Source: a virus
DNA length: 50,325 nt
IMG/VR virus record: IMGVR_UViG_3300025508_000028
Coordinates: 1 to 50,325 of that record
Reading direction: 5' to 3' (one strand)
Position 1 is the first letter of the stretch. Each line of letters opens with the position of its first letter. The translations under genes were made by a program, and so were the position numbers. Shown here piece by piece: positions 1-8,623 of this stretch. The notes below the pieces were generated by a model. The model made no database searches, was not told the DNA's origin, and saw only the letters and a program-made list of their open reading frames with translations.

Positions 1-1
1 T

Positions 2-1945
2 TTAGATGCCAATACTACAGGCAACTACAATACTGCTTTTGGTTATTTTGCTTTATCAGCCAATACTACTGCGGACAGAAACGTAGCGATGGGTAATAGT
101 GCTTTAACTGCTACTACGACTGGTGCAAACAATACAGCAGTTGGTGACAGAGCGTTGAAAGCAAACACTACAGGTGCTAACAATGTAGCTGTTGGTAAAG
201 ATGCTTTAGATGCAAATACCACAGCTAATGCTAATGCTGCTGTTGGTTATGCTGCTCTAGGAGCAAATACAACTGGTGCTTTAAATTCTGCATTAGGTTC
301 AAATTCATTAGAATCTAATACGACAGGCGGTAGTAACACAGCAGTAGGACAAGAAGCACTTACAAATAATACAACCGCAGATGAAAATACAGCAGTTGGC
401 AAAAGTGCTTTAGCGGCAAACACTACAGGTTATTACAATACTGCTGTAGGAAAAGATGCACTAGCAGCTAATACAACAGCATCTAGTAATACAGCAGTTG
501 GTAGGGATGCTTTAACAGCCAACACTACAGGAGCAAATAATACAGCAGTTGGTAAAGAAGCTCTTGACGCTAATACTACAGGAGATGAAAATACAGCACT
601 AGGTCAAGGTGCTTTAAGTGCTAATACCACAGCAGGTGGAAATGTTGCTGTAGGTCAATCATCTTTATTAGCAAACACGACTGGTGCTGCTAACACAGCA
701 GTTGGTAGAAGCTCATTAGCATCAAATACAACAGCTTCTAACAATACTGGAATTGGTAGAAGTGCTTTATTAGCAAACACTACAGGTGGTCAAAATGTAG
801 CTGTAGGTGCAACAGCTTTAGATGCAAATACAACAGGCGGAGAAAATACAGCAGTAGGACAAGCTGCTCTAACTACAAACACTACAGGAGCAGGTAACGT
901 AGGAGTAGGTAGAGAGTCATTACAATACAATACAACTGGTGATAATAATGTGGCTGTTGGCGAACAGGCTCTTAAACAAAATACAACAGCCGATAACAAT
1001 ACTGCTGTCGGTGATTTTGCTTTAAATGCAAACACTACAGGTGCTTCTAACGTGGCGGTTGGTGCTTTAGCCTTAGACGCTAATACTACGGGAGTTACTA
1101 ATGTTGCTGTAGGAAACAACACTTTATCCGCAAACACCACAGCAGACGGTAATACTGCAGTAGGTCATGCTGCTTTAGAAGCAAACACCACAGGTGCATC
1201 TAACACAGCTACTGGCTATAAATCTTTACAGACAAATACCACAGGAGACCAAAATACTGCTCATGGGTTATATGCTTTACGGGTACTCACCACAGCTTCC
1301 AGAAATACTGCTGTAGGTTATAATGCGGGTTCAGCAATAACCACAGGCAATGAAAATGTTTGTCTTGGAAATGCCGCAGGAAATGAGCTTACTACTGGAA
1401 GTGATAACGTAGTTATAGGAGGAGATGCAAGTTCTGGAGCTTCAGGTAGTGTTGATAGAATAGTTATCGGAAGAAACGCAACTGGCACAGCTAATGACAG
1501 AATAACTATTGGTATTTCAAGTAATAAAGCTGAATTAGATTTAAATGGTTCAGATACATCGTGGGCTGCATCGTCTGATGAAAGACTTAAAGAAAATATA
1601 AATGACTCTGAAGCGGGATTATCGTTCCTTAATGATTTACGAGTAAGAACATTTGATTGGAGAAAGAAAAAAGATATTTCTCCTGAGTTAGAAAATTACT
1701 ATGAAGACTCTAATGAAAGAATACATGGCGAAGAAGACCATACTTATCATGGCTTTATAGCTCAAGAAGTACAAGAAGTGCTTACAAACCACACCGAAGT
1801 TAAAAATGGTTTAGGTTTGATAAAGAATAGAGATGATGGAGTTTTAGCAGCAGCACCATCAGCATTAGTACCTGTTTTAGTAAAAGCAATACAAGAACTT
1901 TCGGCAAAAGTCGAAGAATTAGAAAATAAATTAAACGGAGAATAA
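2..1945 (+). CDS. Tail fibre C-terminal part with S74 chaperone (5' end outside window)
   Basis: The reading frame is open to the left edge, so the protein starts outside the window; an ATG at 89 is only an internal Met. It consists of 27 tandem 17-residue units of the form NTAVGxxALxxNTTGxx, then a linker, then a C-terminal peptidase S74 (endosialidase-type intramolecular chaperone) domain. The SSDERLKENI motif at 1571-1600 marks the S74 start; in this family the chaperone cleaves itself off at the Ser of the Ser-Asp pair (here 1574-1579). The last ~25 residues are a coiled coil (LSAKVEELENKL). The family trimerises fibres and is then released. The glycine- and Asn-Thr-rich repeats suggest a trimeric beta-helical shaft. 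Probably the same gene as the fibre N-terminal part at 47713-50325. Confidence 0.88.
   Translation, partial: LDANTTGNYNTAFGYFALSANTTADRNVAMGNSALTATTTGANNTAVGDRALKANTTGANNVAVGKDALDANTTANANAAVGYAALGANTTGALNSALGSNSLESNTTGGSNTAVGQEALTNNTTADENTAVGKSALAANTTGYYNTAVGKDALAANTTASSNTAVGRDALTANTTGANNTAVGKEALDANTTGDENTALGQGALSANTTAGGNVAVGQSSLLANTTGAANTAVGRSSLASNTTASNNTGIGRSALLANTTGGQNVAVGATALDANTTGGENTAVGQAALTTNTTGAGNVGVGRESLQYNTTGDNNVAVGEQALKQNTTADNNTAVGDFALNANTTGASNVAVGALALDANTTGVTNVAVGNNTLSANTTADGNTAVGHAALEANTTGASNTATGYKSLQTNTTGDQNTAHGLYALRVLTTASRNTAVGYNAGSAITTGNENVCLGNAAGNELTTGSDNVVIGGDASSGASGSVDRIVIGRNATGTANDRITIGISSNKAELDLNGSDTSWAASSDERLKENINDSEAGLSFLNDLRVRTFDWRKKKDISPELENYYEDSNERIHGEEDHTYHGFIAQEVQEVLTNHTEVKNGLGLIKNRDDGVLAAAPSALVPVLVKAIQELSAKVEELENKLNGE
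29..1405 (+). repeat. 27 tandem 51-nt (17-aa) fibre repeats
   Basis: Twenty-seven units with no length variation run in frame; each encodes Asn-(Thr/Val)-Ala-(Val/Leu)-Gly-x2-(Ala/Ser)-Leu-x2-Asn-Thr-Thr-(Gly/Ala)-x2. The nucleotide sequence has diverged between units while the protein pattern is kept, so the array is under protein-level constraint rather than freshly duplicated. The last two units decay (GNAAGNELTTG) and the array probably continues leftward outside the window. Confidence 0.93.
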
Positions 1946-1946
1946 T

Positions 1947-2231
1947 ATGGCTGAACAAACAGTAGCAGAAGTGCTAACAGCAGCAACAGATAGCGTAACA
2001 GTTATTAACGACATCAATACGAATGGTAAGAAATCAACGTATGTTGGTGGTTCATCAGAAGCAGATACAGAGATGTCACAGGCTGATATAAATTCTACAG
2101 TACAACGTAATGTTGACCACTTAGAAACTATCTTAGAATACACAGACCCTGATGTTAAAGGCTCTAGTGATAGCAAAACAGCTTACACAGGTGCAGTAAC
2201 AACTGGTAAAGCTTATATAGCAGCAAACTAA
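1947..2231 (+). CDS. Small protein downstream of tail fibre
   Basis: 94 aa, starting one base after the fibre stop with a GGAG ribosome site at the end of the fibre gene, so translation is probably coupled. It is soluble, rich in Thr, Ser, Ala and Asp, with no membrane segment or Cys. I do not recognise the family. Position directly behind the fibre suggests a virion or fibre-associated protein; function unknown. Confidence 0.75.
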   Translation: MAEQTVAEVLTAATDSVTVINDINTNGKKSTYVGGSSEADTEMSQADINSTVQRNVDHLETILEYTDPDVKGSSDSKTAYTGAVTTGKAYIAAN

Positions 2232-2245
2232 TTAAGGAGTAAAAC

Positions 2246-2356
2246 ATGGAAACATTAGTAATATTTTTAATACTTAGTGGTGTCGCATACTTTGTAGTAT
2301 CTTCACAAAGACCAGAGTGGATTGAATTAATTAAATCAAAACTTAAAAAGAAATAA
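2246..2356 (+). CDS. 36-aa single-TM peptide
   Basis: ATG at 2246 follows an AAGGAG ribosome site. The peptide METLVIFLILSGVAYFVVSS has a hydrophobic N-terminal segment (residues 3-19) and a basic tail ending in Lys-Lys-Lys. It sits between two tightly packed genes and fills the space between them. It could be a small holin-like or membrane-anchoring peptide; no family is recognised. Confidence 0.6.
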   Translation: METLVIFLILSGVAYFVVSSQRPEWIELIKSKLKKK

Positions 2357-2362
2357 AGACCT

Positions 2363-2605
2363 ATGGAGTTTACTGCACATTGGTTATGGAATATAATTCT
2401 TACCCTAGTAGTTGCTCCTATACTTTACAGCATTCGTGAGAACACAGCAGAGATTAAAAGACTCGACATACTTTTAAATAAAACAAGAGAAGAAATGGCA
2501 AAAGAATACGTAACTAAACAAGAAGTTAAAGATGATATGGCTCGTGTGTTTGATACGTTGGATAAGATTGAAGAAAAACTTGACAAGCTTTTCGAGGTTA
2601 AATAA
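2363..2605 (+). CDS. Membrane-anchored coiled-coil protein
   Basis: 80 aa. An N-terminal hydrophobic helix (about residues 6-24, HWLWNIILTLVVAPILYSI) is followed by a charged heptad helix to the C-terminus (NTAEIKRLDILL, then DTLDKIEEKLDKLFEV). Topology resembles small phage holin-associated or spanin-like proteins, but no family is certain. Its stop codon shares one base with the ATG of the next gene (TAATG), so the two are co-translated. Confidence 0.72.
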   Translation: MEFTAHWLWNIILTLVVAPILYSIRENTAEIKRLDILLNKTREEMAKEYVTKQEVKDDMARVFDTLDKIEEKLDKLFEVK

Positions 2606-5217
2606 TGAGAAAAAATAGAAATAGTACAAGACTAAAACACTACATGGGAAGTCGTGCTGACTATCGTACTGGTGGTCGTGTAACAGCTTTTGGTGGTGGA
2701 GGGTTCGGTAACATAGGAAATTTTAAATTACCTACTAACTTTAAAATGCCTTCACAAGAAGAAATTCAAAAGTCTGTTAATGCTTCTATGGCTAAAGCTA
2801 AACCTCCAATAGAGCAAACAACAGTTGGTAAAGAAAAGGAAGCTCCGGTAGTTACACCTACACCTACACCTACACCTGCACCTAGTCCTGCTCCTAGTCC
2901 TGCTCCTACTCCTGTTGCTAAAAAAGCTCCTGTAGAAAAAAATGTAGGTATTAAAACACAACAACCTCCTATTGCCACTAAAGAACCACAAGTAACAGTA
3001 GACAAAGCACAGTCTGAAAAAGTTGAAACTGTACGACCTCTTCCTCCTAAAATGAAATCAGGAAATAGTCTAATAACAAATATTACAGCAAAAGTAAAAA
3101 ATGAAATTGCCTTACAAGATTATTATCTAGCTAATCCGAGCAACCCATTAGCAGGTCAATCAGACTTAGGTAAGAGAATTGCAGGTGGAGAAAGAGTTGA
3201 GTCTATGAATTTTTATTGGGTTCAACCAGATGGTACAGTTGGCTCAACAAATAAAGGATGGAGTAGAGTACCCAAAGAATTTAGAAACCAAGTATTTTTA
3301 ACACAAGGCGAAGCCAATAGTAAATCTTCAGATTATTTTAGTTGGCAGAAAGGTGATGATATGAAAGACGGAGACGATGAAGTAACAAGTGGACTTCCTG
3401 ACAAACAAGAACAATTTGAAAAAGAACGTGGTGAAAGAATTATTCGTACAGGTCAAACTGCAGAACAACTAGCTGCAGGTGAAATACCTGAAGGTATGAT
3501 ACCTAAACAAGAACTTGTTAAAACTGCAAAGGGTGAAGAATACATTGATGAAGCTGTACAGATGGGAGAGCTTACGGCAATAGAAGCAGAAAAAATTAAA
3601 AATGTAACTCCAGAAAAAGTAGCACAAATGGAAGCTTCACAGGCTGAACGTCCTGAAGTTATTGAAGCAGCTAAAATGCAAGCTGAAAAAGTTACAGAGT
3701 CTCCAGAGGTTCAAGCAGCCGAAGGAGAAGTAAGAAAAGAATCATTAGCTAAAGCTGCTAATGTTGATAGAGTTTCTCCTATTGAAGGAGTTGATGTTGA
3801 TATTCCTGAAGGAGCATTAACAGAAAGAGTTATAGGACAAATTAGTGAAGGAGCTAAAGCTAATGCTGCAATTAATGCAGGAACAAGTTTATCTAGAATT
3901 ACTAGAGCTAAAAAACAATTAACTAAAGCAGGTTTAAGTGAAGAACAAATACAAGAAATTGGTAACGACCCTGCAGCTTTAGAAGATAAATTAGCTGATT
4001 TTAGTGAATCAGAAAGAGGAATTATTGAAGGTCTTCCAGAAGAAGCTTTAATTTCTACACAAATTAATGGTTTGCTAGAAGGAATGGAAGACGGAAATAT
4101 TCCTGTTTGGGCAGGACCGGCAGTATCGCAAGTAGAACAAATGTTAGCTTCAAGAGGTTTAAGTGCTTCAACAGTTGGTAGAGATAGTTTATTTAATTCT
4201 ATTATACAAGCAGCTATGCCAATTGCTCAAAGCAATGCACAGGCTATACAGGCAAGTGTTAGCCAACAAAAAAATATAGAAGCTGCTGCTAATGAAGCCA
4301 ATGCTCAAAGACAACAACAGACAGCATCACAAAATGCTCAGAATGTTTTTAACATGGACATGGCTCAATTTAACTCTGACCAACAAATTGCTTTGTCTAA
4401 TAGTAAATTTTTACAAACTGTAGGTTTAACAGAAGCTAATAATGACCAACAAGCTGCAGTACAAAATGCATTACTAATGTCACAAGCTAATTTAGCTGAA
4501 GCAGATTTTTATCAAAAATCTCAAATACAAAATGCTCAAGCTTTTTTAACAACAGATATGTCTAATTTAAATAATGAGCAACAAGCAAATGTTTTAAAAA
4601 GTCAATTCCAACAACAAACATTATTAAGTAATCAATCGGCTGAAAATGCTTCTAGACAATTTAATTCAGCTAGTGAGAATCAAACACAACAGTTTATGGC
4701 TAGTTTAAATAATCAGGTTAATCAATTTAATACTGCTCAAGCTAATGCTACTTCTCAGTTTAATACACAGCAACAAAATGCTGCAGAGGCTCGAAGAGTT
4801 GGTATAGAAGCAGATATTAATAAAGCTAATGCTGCAATAGTAAATCAAACAAAACAATTTAATGCTCAGTTAGATTTTCAAAAAGACCAATGGAACGCTG
4901 CTAATCAACAAGCAGTTCAAAACTCTAATGTAAATTGGAGAAGAAAAGCTAATCTAGCAGATACTGCTGCAGCTAATGCAGTTAATCAACAAAACGTACA
5001 GAATGCTTTTGGTTTAACTCAAGCAGCTCAATCGTTTTTATGGCAAGAATTACGTGACCAAGCATCTTTTGATTTTCAATGGGCTGATAATACAGCAACA
5101 AGAAAAAATAATGCTATGATAGCTGCTGCTAGTTCTGAAGGTGATGCAGCTAAAAATTGGTCTAGTAATTATAATAATGTAGCAGATACAGTAGATAAAA
5201 TATTTGGAATAGGATAA
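2605..5217 (+). CDS. Large Ala/Gln/Asn-rich structural (internal virion-type) protein
   Basis: 870 aa. Order: a short Gly-rich N-terminus, a Pro-Thr/Pro-Ala repeat linker at about residues 84-107, a region rich in Glu, Lys and Ala, and from about residue 540 a long Gln/Asn/Ala-rich helical part with repeated FNxxQQN and NAxxFN elements. No catalytic motif is visible. Long Q/A/N-rich helical proteins between the tail-fibre and lysozyme-type genes are usual in marine T7-like phages and are taken as internal or ejected virion proteins. Followed after 9 bases by the next structural gene, which has an AAGGAG ribosome site. Confidence 0.75.
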   Translation: MRKNRNSTRLKHYMGSRADYRTGGRVTAFGGGGFGNIGNFKLPTNFKMPSQEEIQKSVNASMAKAKPPIEQTTVGKEKEAPVVTPTPTPTPAPSPAPSPAPTPVAKKAPVEKNVGIKTQQPPIATKEPQVTVDKAQSEKVETVRPLPPKMKSGNSLITNITAKVKNEIALQDYYLANPSNPLAGQSDLGKRIAGGERVESMNFYWVQPDGTVGSTNKGWSRVPKEFRNQVFLTQGEANSKSSDYFSWQKGDDMKDGDDEVTSGLPDKQEQFEKERGERIIRTGQTAEQLAAGEIPEGMIPKQELVKTAKGEEYIDEAVQMGELTAIEAEKIKNVTPEKVAQMEASQAERPEVIEAAKMQAEKVTESPEVQAAEGEVRKESLAKAANVDRVSPIEGVDVDIPEGALTERVIGQISEGAKANAAINAGTSLSRITRAKKQLTKAGLSEEQIQEIGNDPAALEDKLADFSESERGIIEGLPEEALISTQINGLLEGMEDGNIPVWAGPAVSQVEQMLASRGLSASTVGRDSLFNSIIQAAMPIAQSNAQAIQASVSQQKNIEAAANEANAQRQQQTASQNAQNVFNMDMAQFNSDQQIALSNSKFLQTVGLTEANNDQQAAVQNALLMSQANLAEADFYQKSQIQNAQAFLTTDMSNLNNEQQANVLKSQFQQQTLLSNQSAENASRQFNSASENQTQQFMASLNNQVNQFNTAQANATSQFNTQQQNAAEARRVGIEADINKANAAIVNQTKQFNAQLDFQKDQWNAANQQAVQNSNVNWRRKANLADTAAANAVNQQNVQNAFGLTQAAQSFLWQELRDQASFDFQWADNTATRKNNAMIAAASSEGDAAKNWSSNYNNVADTVDKIFGIG

Positions 5218-5226
5218 GGAGATAGT

Positions 5227-6291
5227 ATGGGAATTTTTAGTAAAGTTTTTAAAGGCATCAAGAAAGTTGCTAAGAAAATAGGTAAAGGTATTAAAAAAAT
5301 AGGTAAAAAACTTTTAGGTGCTATTGGTAAGATTGGACCAATAGGACAATTAGCTTTAATGTTTATTGGTATACCTCCTGTTATTAGTAAATTTTTTAGT
5401 GGACTACCGGGAGCAATTGGAGGTTGGGTGTCTAAAGTAGCTCCAAATATGGCAAAAGCTTTTAATGCTATTAAGACTGCAGGGCAAGGAGCTTATAATA
5501 CAATTACACAAGCAATTGGTAATGGTGTGGATAGAGTTATGAACTTTACTAAAGGTAAAGGATTTAGTTTAAGTGGAGATAGAACATCTATATTTGGTGG
5601 TGTATCCGCTAAAGATATTCCTGTTCCCGGAACAGTTACTCCAGAAACTGCAGCAAAATTTGGTCCAGATATTCCTGATGTTTCTGATATTAAAGGAGAT
5701 GTATTTTCTAGTACAATAGATGCAAGTCCTGCTTCTTTAACACCTCCTTCAAATACACCATCTTTATTAGGTCGAGATACAATAGCTACGGATAGAGTAT
5801 TAGCTCCAGTACAAGATGTTAATGATATATTAAATACAGAACTTTTTCCTACAAAAGAAACATTAACTTTCGGTACAGAGGAAGCTACTAAAAAAACTTT
5901 AGGAGAAAAAACAAAAGATTATTTTTCAAGTCAACTAGAAGATTTTACAGAGACACTTAAAAATCCTGGACAGGCTTTAGGAGAGGCTGTAAAACAAGGA
6001 GGCTTACAAGCTGCTAGTGGTTTAACTACTAGAAAACTTATGGGAGATTCTCCAACTCACAAAGTACAACATATAAATATGGGGCAGTTTATGTCTCAAA
6101 CAACTCAACAACCATTAGATGCAGCTACATGGAATAATATTAATACTTCATATCAAAAAGCAGGAAGTTCTTTTGGAGCAGCAGGAGATGCAATGACTCC
6201 TTATTTTACAGAACTAGCAAACTTTGATAACGACATAAACTATCAAAGACAAATGGCAATGTTAAATCCTACATTTAATCCAATACGTTAA
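5227..6291 (+). CDS. Structural protein with cationic amphipathic N-terminus
   Basis: 354 aa. The first ~30 residues are a Lys/Gly/Ile-rich amphipathic stretch (FKGIKKVAKKIGKGIKKIG) leading into a hydrophobic segment (about residues 35-63). This looks like a membrane-active helix. The rest is soluble, rich in Thr, Pro, Ser and Ala, and ends in an Asn/Gln-rich part. No family is recognised. Its place among the internal virion proteins suggests a packaged protein that could interact with the host membrane at genome ejection; that role is inference. Confidence 0.7.
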   Translation: MGIFSKVFKGIKKVAKKIGKGIKKIGKKLLGAIGKIGPIGQLALMFIGIPPVISKFFSGLPGAIGGWVSKVAPNMAKAFNAIKTAGQGAYNTITQAIGNGVDRVMNFTKGKGFSLSGDRTSIFGGVSAKDIPVPGTVTPETAAKFGPDIPDVSDIKGDVFSSTIDASPASLTPPSNTPSLLGRDTIATDRVLAPVQDVNDILNTELFPTKETLTFGTEEATKKTLGEKTKDYFSSQLEDFTETLKNPGQALGEAVKQGGLQAASGLTTRKLMGDSPTHKVQHINMGQFMSQTTQQPLDAATWNNINTSYQKAGSSFGAAGDAMTPYFTELANFDNDINYQRQMAMLNPTFNPIR

Positions 6292-6303
6292 TAGGAACTA
6301 AAA

Positions 6304-6897
6304 ATGGCAGAAGAATATAATCAAGAAGGCATAGATGCTTTAGTAAATTCAAGCAGACCAATTCCGGGACAATCTTTAACTGAAGACCCTGATAACTCAT
6401 ATCCTTGGGAAGGTCCACCAGAATATACTGACTTTAGAACAGCATTTAACTATATAGCAGAAGAACTATTAGAAGAAGAAGTTTATGTACCTCTTGTTGT
6501 TGCAATGGGGCAAGGTGTACCAATATCTGATATAACATTACAACTTCTTCAAAGAGGTTTTCAAGAAGGTAAATGGAATCCTGATTTATTTATGATGTTG
6601 TTAGAACCTTTAATGTATTTTTTATTGGCTCTTGCGGAAAAAGCAGCTATTGAACCTAGACTATATGGCGATGAAGAAGATGATTTAGAACCAGAAGATG
6701 AAGACGATATAGCTAATATGAAAGCTACTAATTTAACTGCTTTAACAAAAGAAAAAGTAGGAGATATGTCTAAAGTTCCTGAAGGAGTTTTACCTGCAGA
6801 TATTGTAGAAGACATAGAAGAATTAGAAATACCAGAAAGTTTGTTAGCACCTGACAACAATACAGAACAGCCAAGTTTGTTGGCAAAATCGGAGTAA
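6304..6897 (+). CDS. Acidic structural-region protein
   Basis: 197 aa, strongly acidic, with a run DEEDDLEPEDEDD near residues 121-133 and a hydrophobic helix just before it (LMMFLLALAE-type). The N-terminus has a short Pro-rich part. It lies between two putative internal virion proteins, each a few bases away, with a GGAAC-type ribosome site. The acidic character could match the preceding cationic protein (chaperone or DNA mimic), which is speculation. Family not recognised. Confidence 0.7.
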   Translation: MAEEYNQEGIDALVNSSRPIPGQSLTEDPDNSYPWEGPPEYTDFRTAFNYIAEELLEEEVYVPLVVAMGQGVPISDITLQLLQRGFQEGKWNPDLFMMLLEPLMYFLLALAEKAAIEPRLYGDEEDDLEPEDEDDIANMKATNLTALTKEKVGDMSKVPEGVLPADIVEDIEELEIPESLLAPDNNTEQPSLLAKSE

Positions 6898-6900
6898 AGA

Positions 6901-8619
6901 ATGGCTAGATATGATGATGGTGGAATAGAGTTTGGACAAGAACAATTTGCTAAAGCTAGAGAATATAATGAAGAGCAAGCAAAGAAACAAGAAAGATTTT
7001 CTAAAAGACTTCAATTAGCTAATATAGCTGTAACAGGTGTTACAAGTCTTATTAATCAAAAAGCAGATGCATTAGAGACTAGCAGAGCAACTCAACGTGC
7101 TCATTACCTTACACAACTTGAAAATGCTAAAGGTTGGCAAACTATGGTGCAAGGTTATGAAAAAGATGGATTAACCCGTGAACAAATGTTGTATCGAGAA
7201 AAACAAAATCAATTAACTAATTATGTTCAAAATGAATTTGGTGCTGATTTTGATATTAGTGGTTATTCTGATGCTATAAATAGAATAGCTAAAGAATACT
7301 CAGATGATAAAGTTAATTTAGCTTCTTTTAATAAAGCAGTTGATGCACAGTTAGCTATACCTAATTTAAGTCAAGAAGATATGATAACTCGTATTCAACA
7401 AGAAGGAGCTGCACCAAGAAGTATAGCATCTTTTTTAGGTAACTCTATGATGAAAGTTGCTAAATCACATGATAAAGAAACTATGAGTGCTGCTGATAAA
7501 GAAGCTAAAAATAGAATGATTGGTGGATTACTTGGAGAGCAATTTAAAGCCTCTAAAACTGCATTAGAAGAATATGCAGCTAAAGGAAATCCAATAGGAA
7601 ACATTGTAGAATTTATGAAGAGTGAGGAAGGTAAAGCTATAAAAGTTTTTAAAGGTGCTGAACAAAGAATAGTAAAAAGAAAAGAAGTTGATAAGTTTGG
7701 TAATTTATTAGAAGTAGAATACATCGGTAACTTTGGAACAAAAAGAGATGGTAGCCCTGTTCAAATTGGAGAATTAATAGCAGCAAGTCAAAGTAAAAGT
7801 GCTGCTCCTGCTATTAGATATACTGAAAATGAAATTGCAACTGCTGCTGACCAAATTGATAGATATGTTAGAACATCAGGAAATTTAGATATTGAAAGTA
7901 AATATGAAGAATACATGGATGATAAAAATGGTAGAGGACTAGCTCATAATGTTATGACTGCTTCAAATAATTTACAAAAACAATTTGATATTCCTCAATC
8001 AAAAGCTATGGGATTAGCAGCTAAATTTATGCTACAACAAGATGGAGAAATATTAGATACAAGAATTAGTTTATATGACTATGATAAATTAGAAGGTGCA
8101 GTTGATACTGAAAAAGTTAATAGTTATATAGAAAGTATTAAAGGAACTAAATCAGAAAAAGCAGAACAAGAAATTGGAAATATGTACGGAGATATTGTTA
8201 AAGGTATTCAAAGGTCTGACTTATCAGAAGATGAAAAAATAGGTGAATTAAATGCTCTTAATCAAATTGTTTCTCCTTATATAGCTATTGTTGGTCCAGA
8301 GTCTAGAGTAAAAACTCCTGAAGATATGGACAAAGAAGTAGAAGAAATTCAAGAGCCTTTATCAACAGAAGAGCTTCAATCTAAATATAAAATTAATAAA
8401 GATTTAGTTAATAAATTTATTGCTATGACACCACCTAAAGGGTTATCAAAAAGTAAATTATTAATAAATAGACCTTTTAAAGAAGACATAATAGATTTAG
8501 TAACAAAAGATATGTTATATGAATTAAATTATATTACTAAAGGTAAAGATGCTCCGGGTTTTGTTCTTAGTGCTAAAAGAAAATTTGTTAAAGATTTTTA
8601 TAACGATTTAGGATATTAA
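6901..8619 (+). CDS. Large helical internal virion-type protein
   Basis: 572 aa, mostly charged and helical, with no membrane segment, no Cys cluster and no enzyme motif that I can see. The N-terminal 60 residues have a Glu/Gln/Lys heptad pattern and a short hydrophobic patch (LANIAVTGVTSLI). It begins three bases after the previous stop with a GGAG ribosome site and precedes the lysozyme-bearing giant protein, matching the usual order of ejected core proteins in T7-like phages. Confidence 0.72.
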   Translation: MARYDDGGIEFGQEQFAKAREYNEEQAKKQERFSKRLQLANIAVTGVTSLINQKADALETSRATQRAHYLTQLENAKGWQTMVQGYEKDGLTREQMLYREKQNQLTNYVQNEFGADFDISGYSDAINRIAKEYSDDKVNLASFNKAVDAQLAIPNLSQEDMITRIQQEGAAPRSIASFLGNSMMKVAKSHDKETMSAADKEAKNRMIGGLLGEQFKASKTALEEYAAKGNPIGNIVEFMKSEEGKAIKVFKGAEQRIVKRKEVDKFGNLLEVEYIGNFGTKRDGSPVQIGELIAASQSKSAAPAIRYTENEIATAADQIDRYVRTSGNLDIESKYEEYMDDKNGRGLAHNVMTASNNLQKQFDIPQSKAMGLAAKFMLQQDGEILDTRISLYDYDKLEGAVDTEKVNSYIESIKGTKSEKAEQEIGNMYGDIVKGIQRSDLSEDEKIGELNALNQIVSPYIAIVGPESRVKTPEDMDKEVEEIQEPLSTEELQSKYKINKDLVNKFIAMTPPKGLSKSKLLINRPFKEDIIDLVTKDMLYELNYITKGKDAPGFVLSAKRKFVKDFYNDLGY

Positions 8620-8623
8620 GTTT

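Noticed and set aside
790-1140. 116-codon minus-strand frame
   Set aside because: Antisense of the 51-nt repeat array; its periodic product only reflects the fibre repeats.
29-1405. CRISPR-like regular repeats
   Set aside because: Repeats are adjacent, in frame, and lack spacers; they encode the fibre shaft.
2752-3005. Two overlapping minus-strand frames
   Set aside because: Antisense of the Pro-Thr repeat linker; Arg/Cys and Gly/Val repeats are an artefact of repetitive codons.
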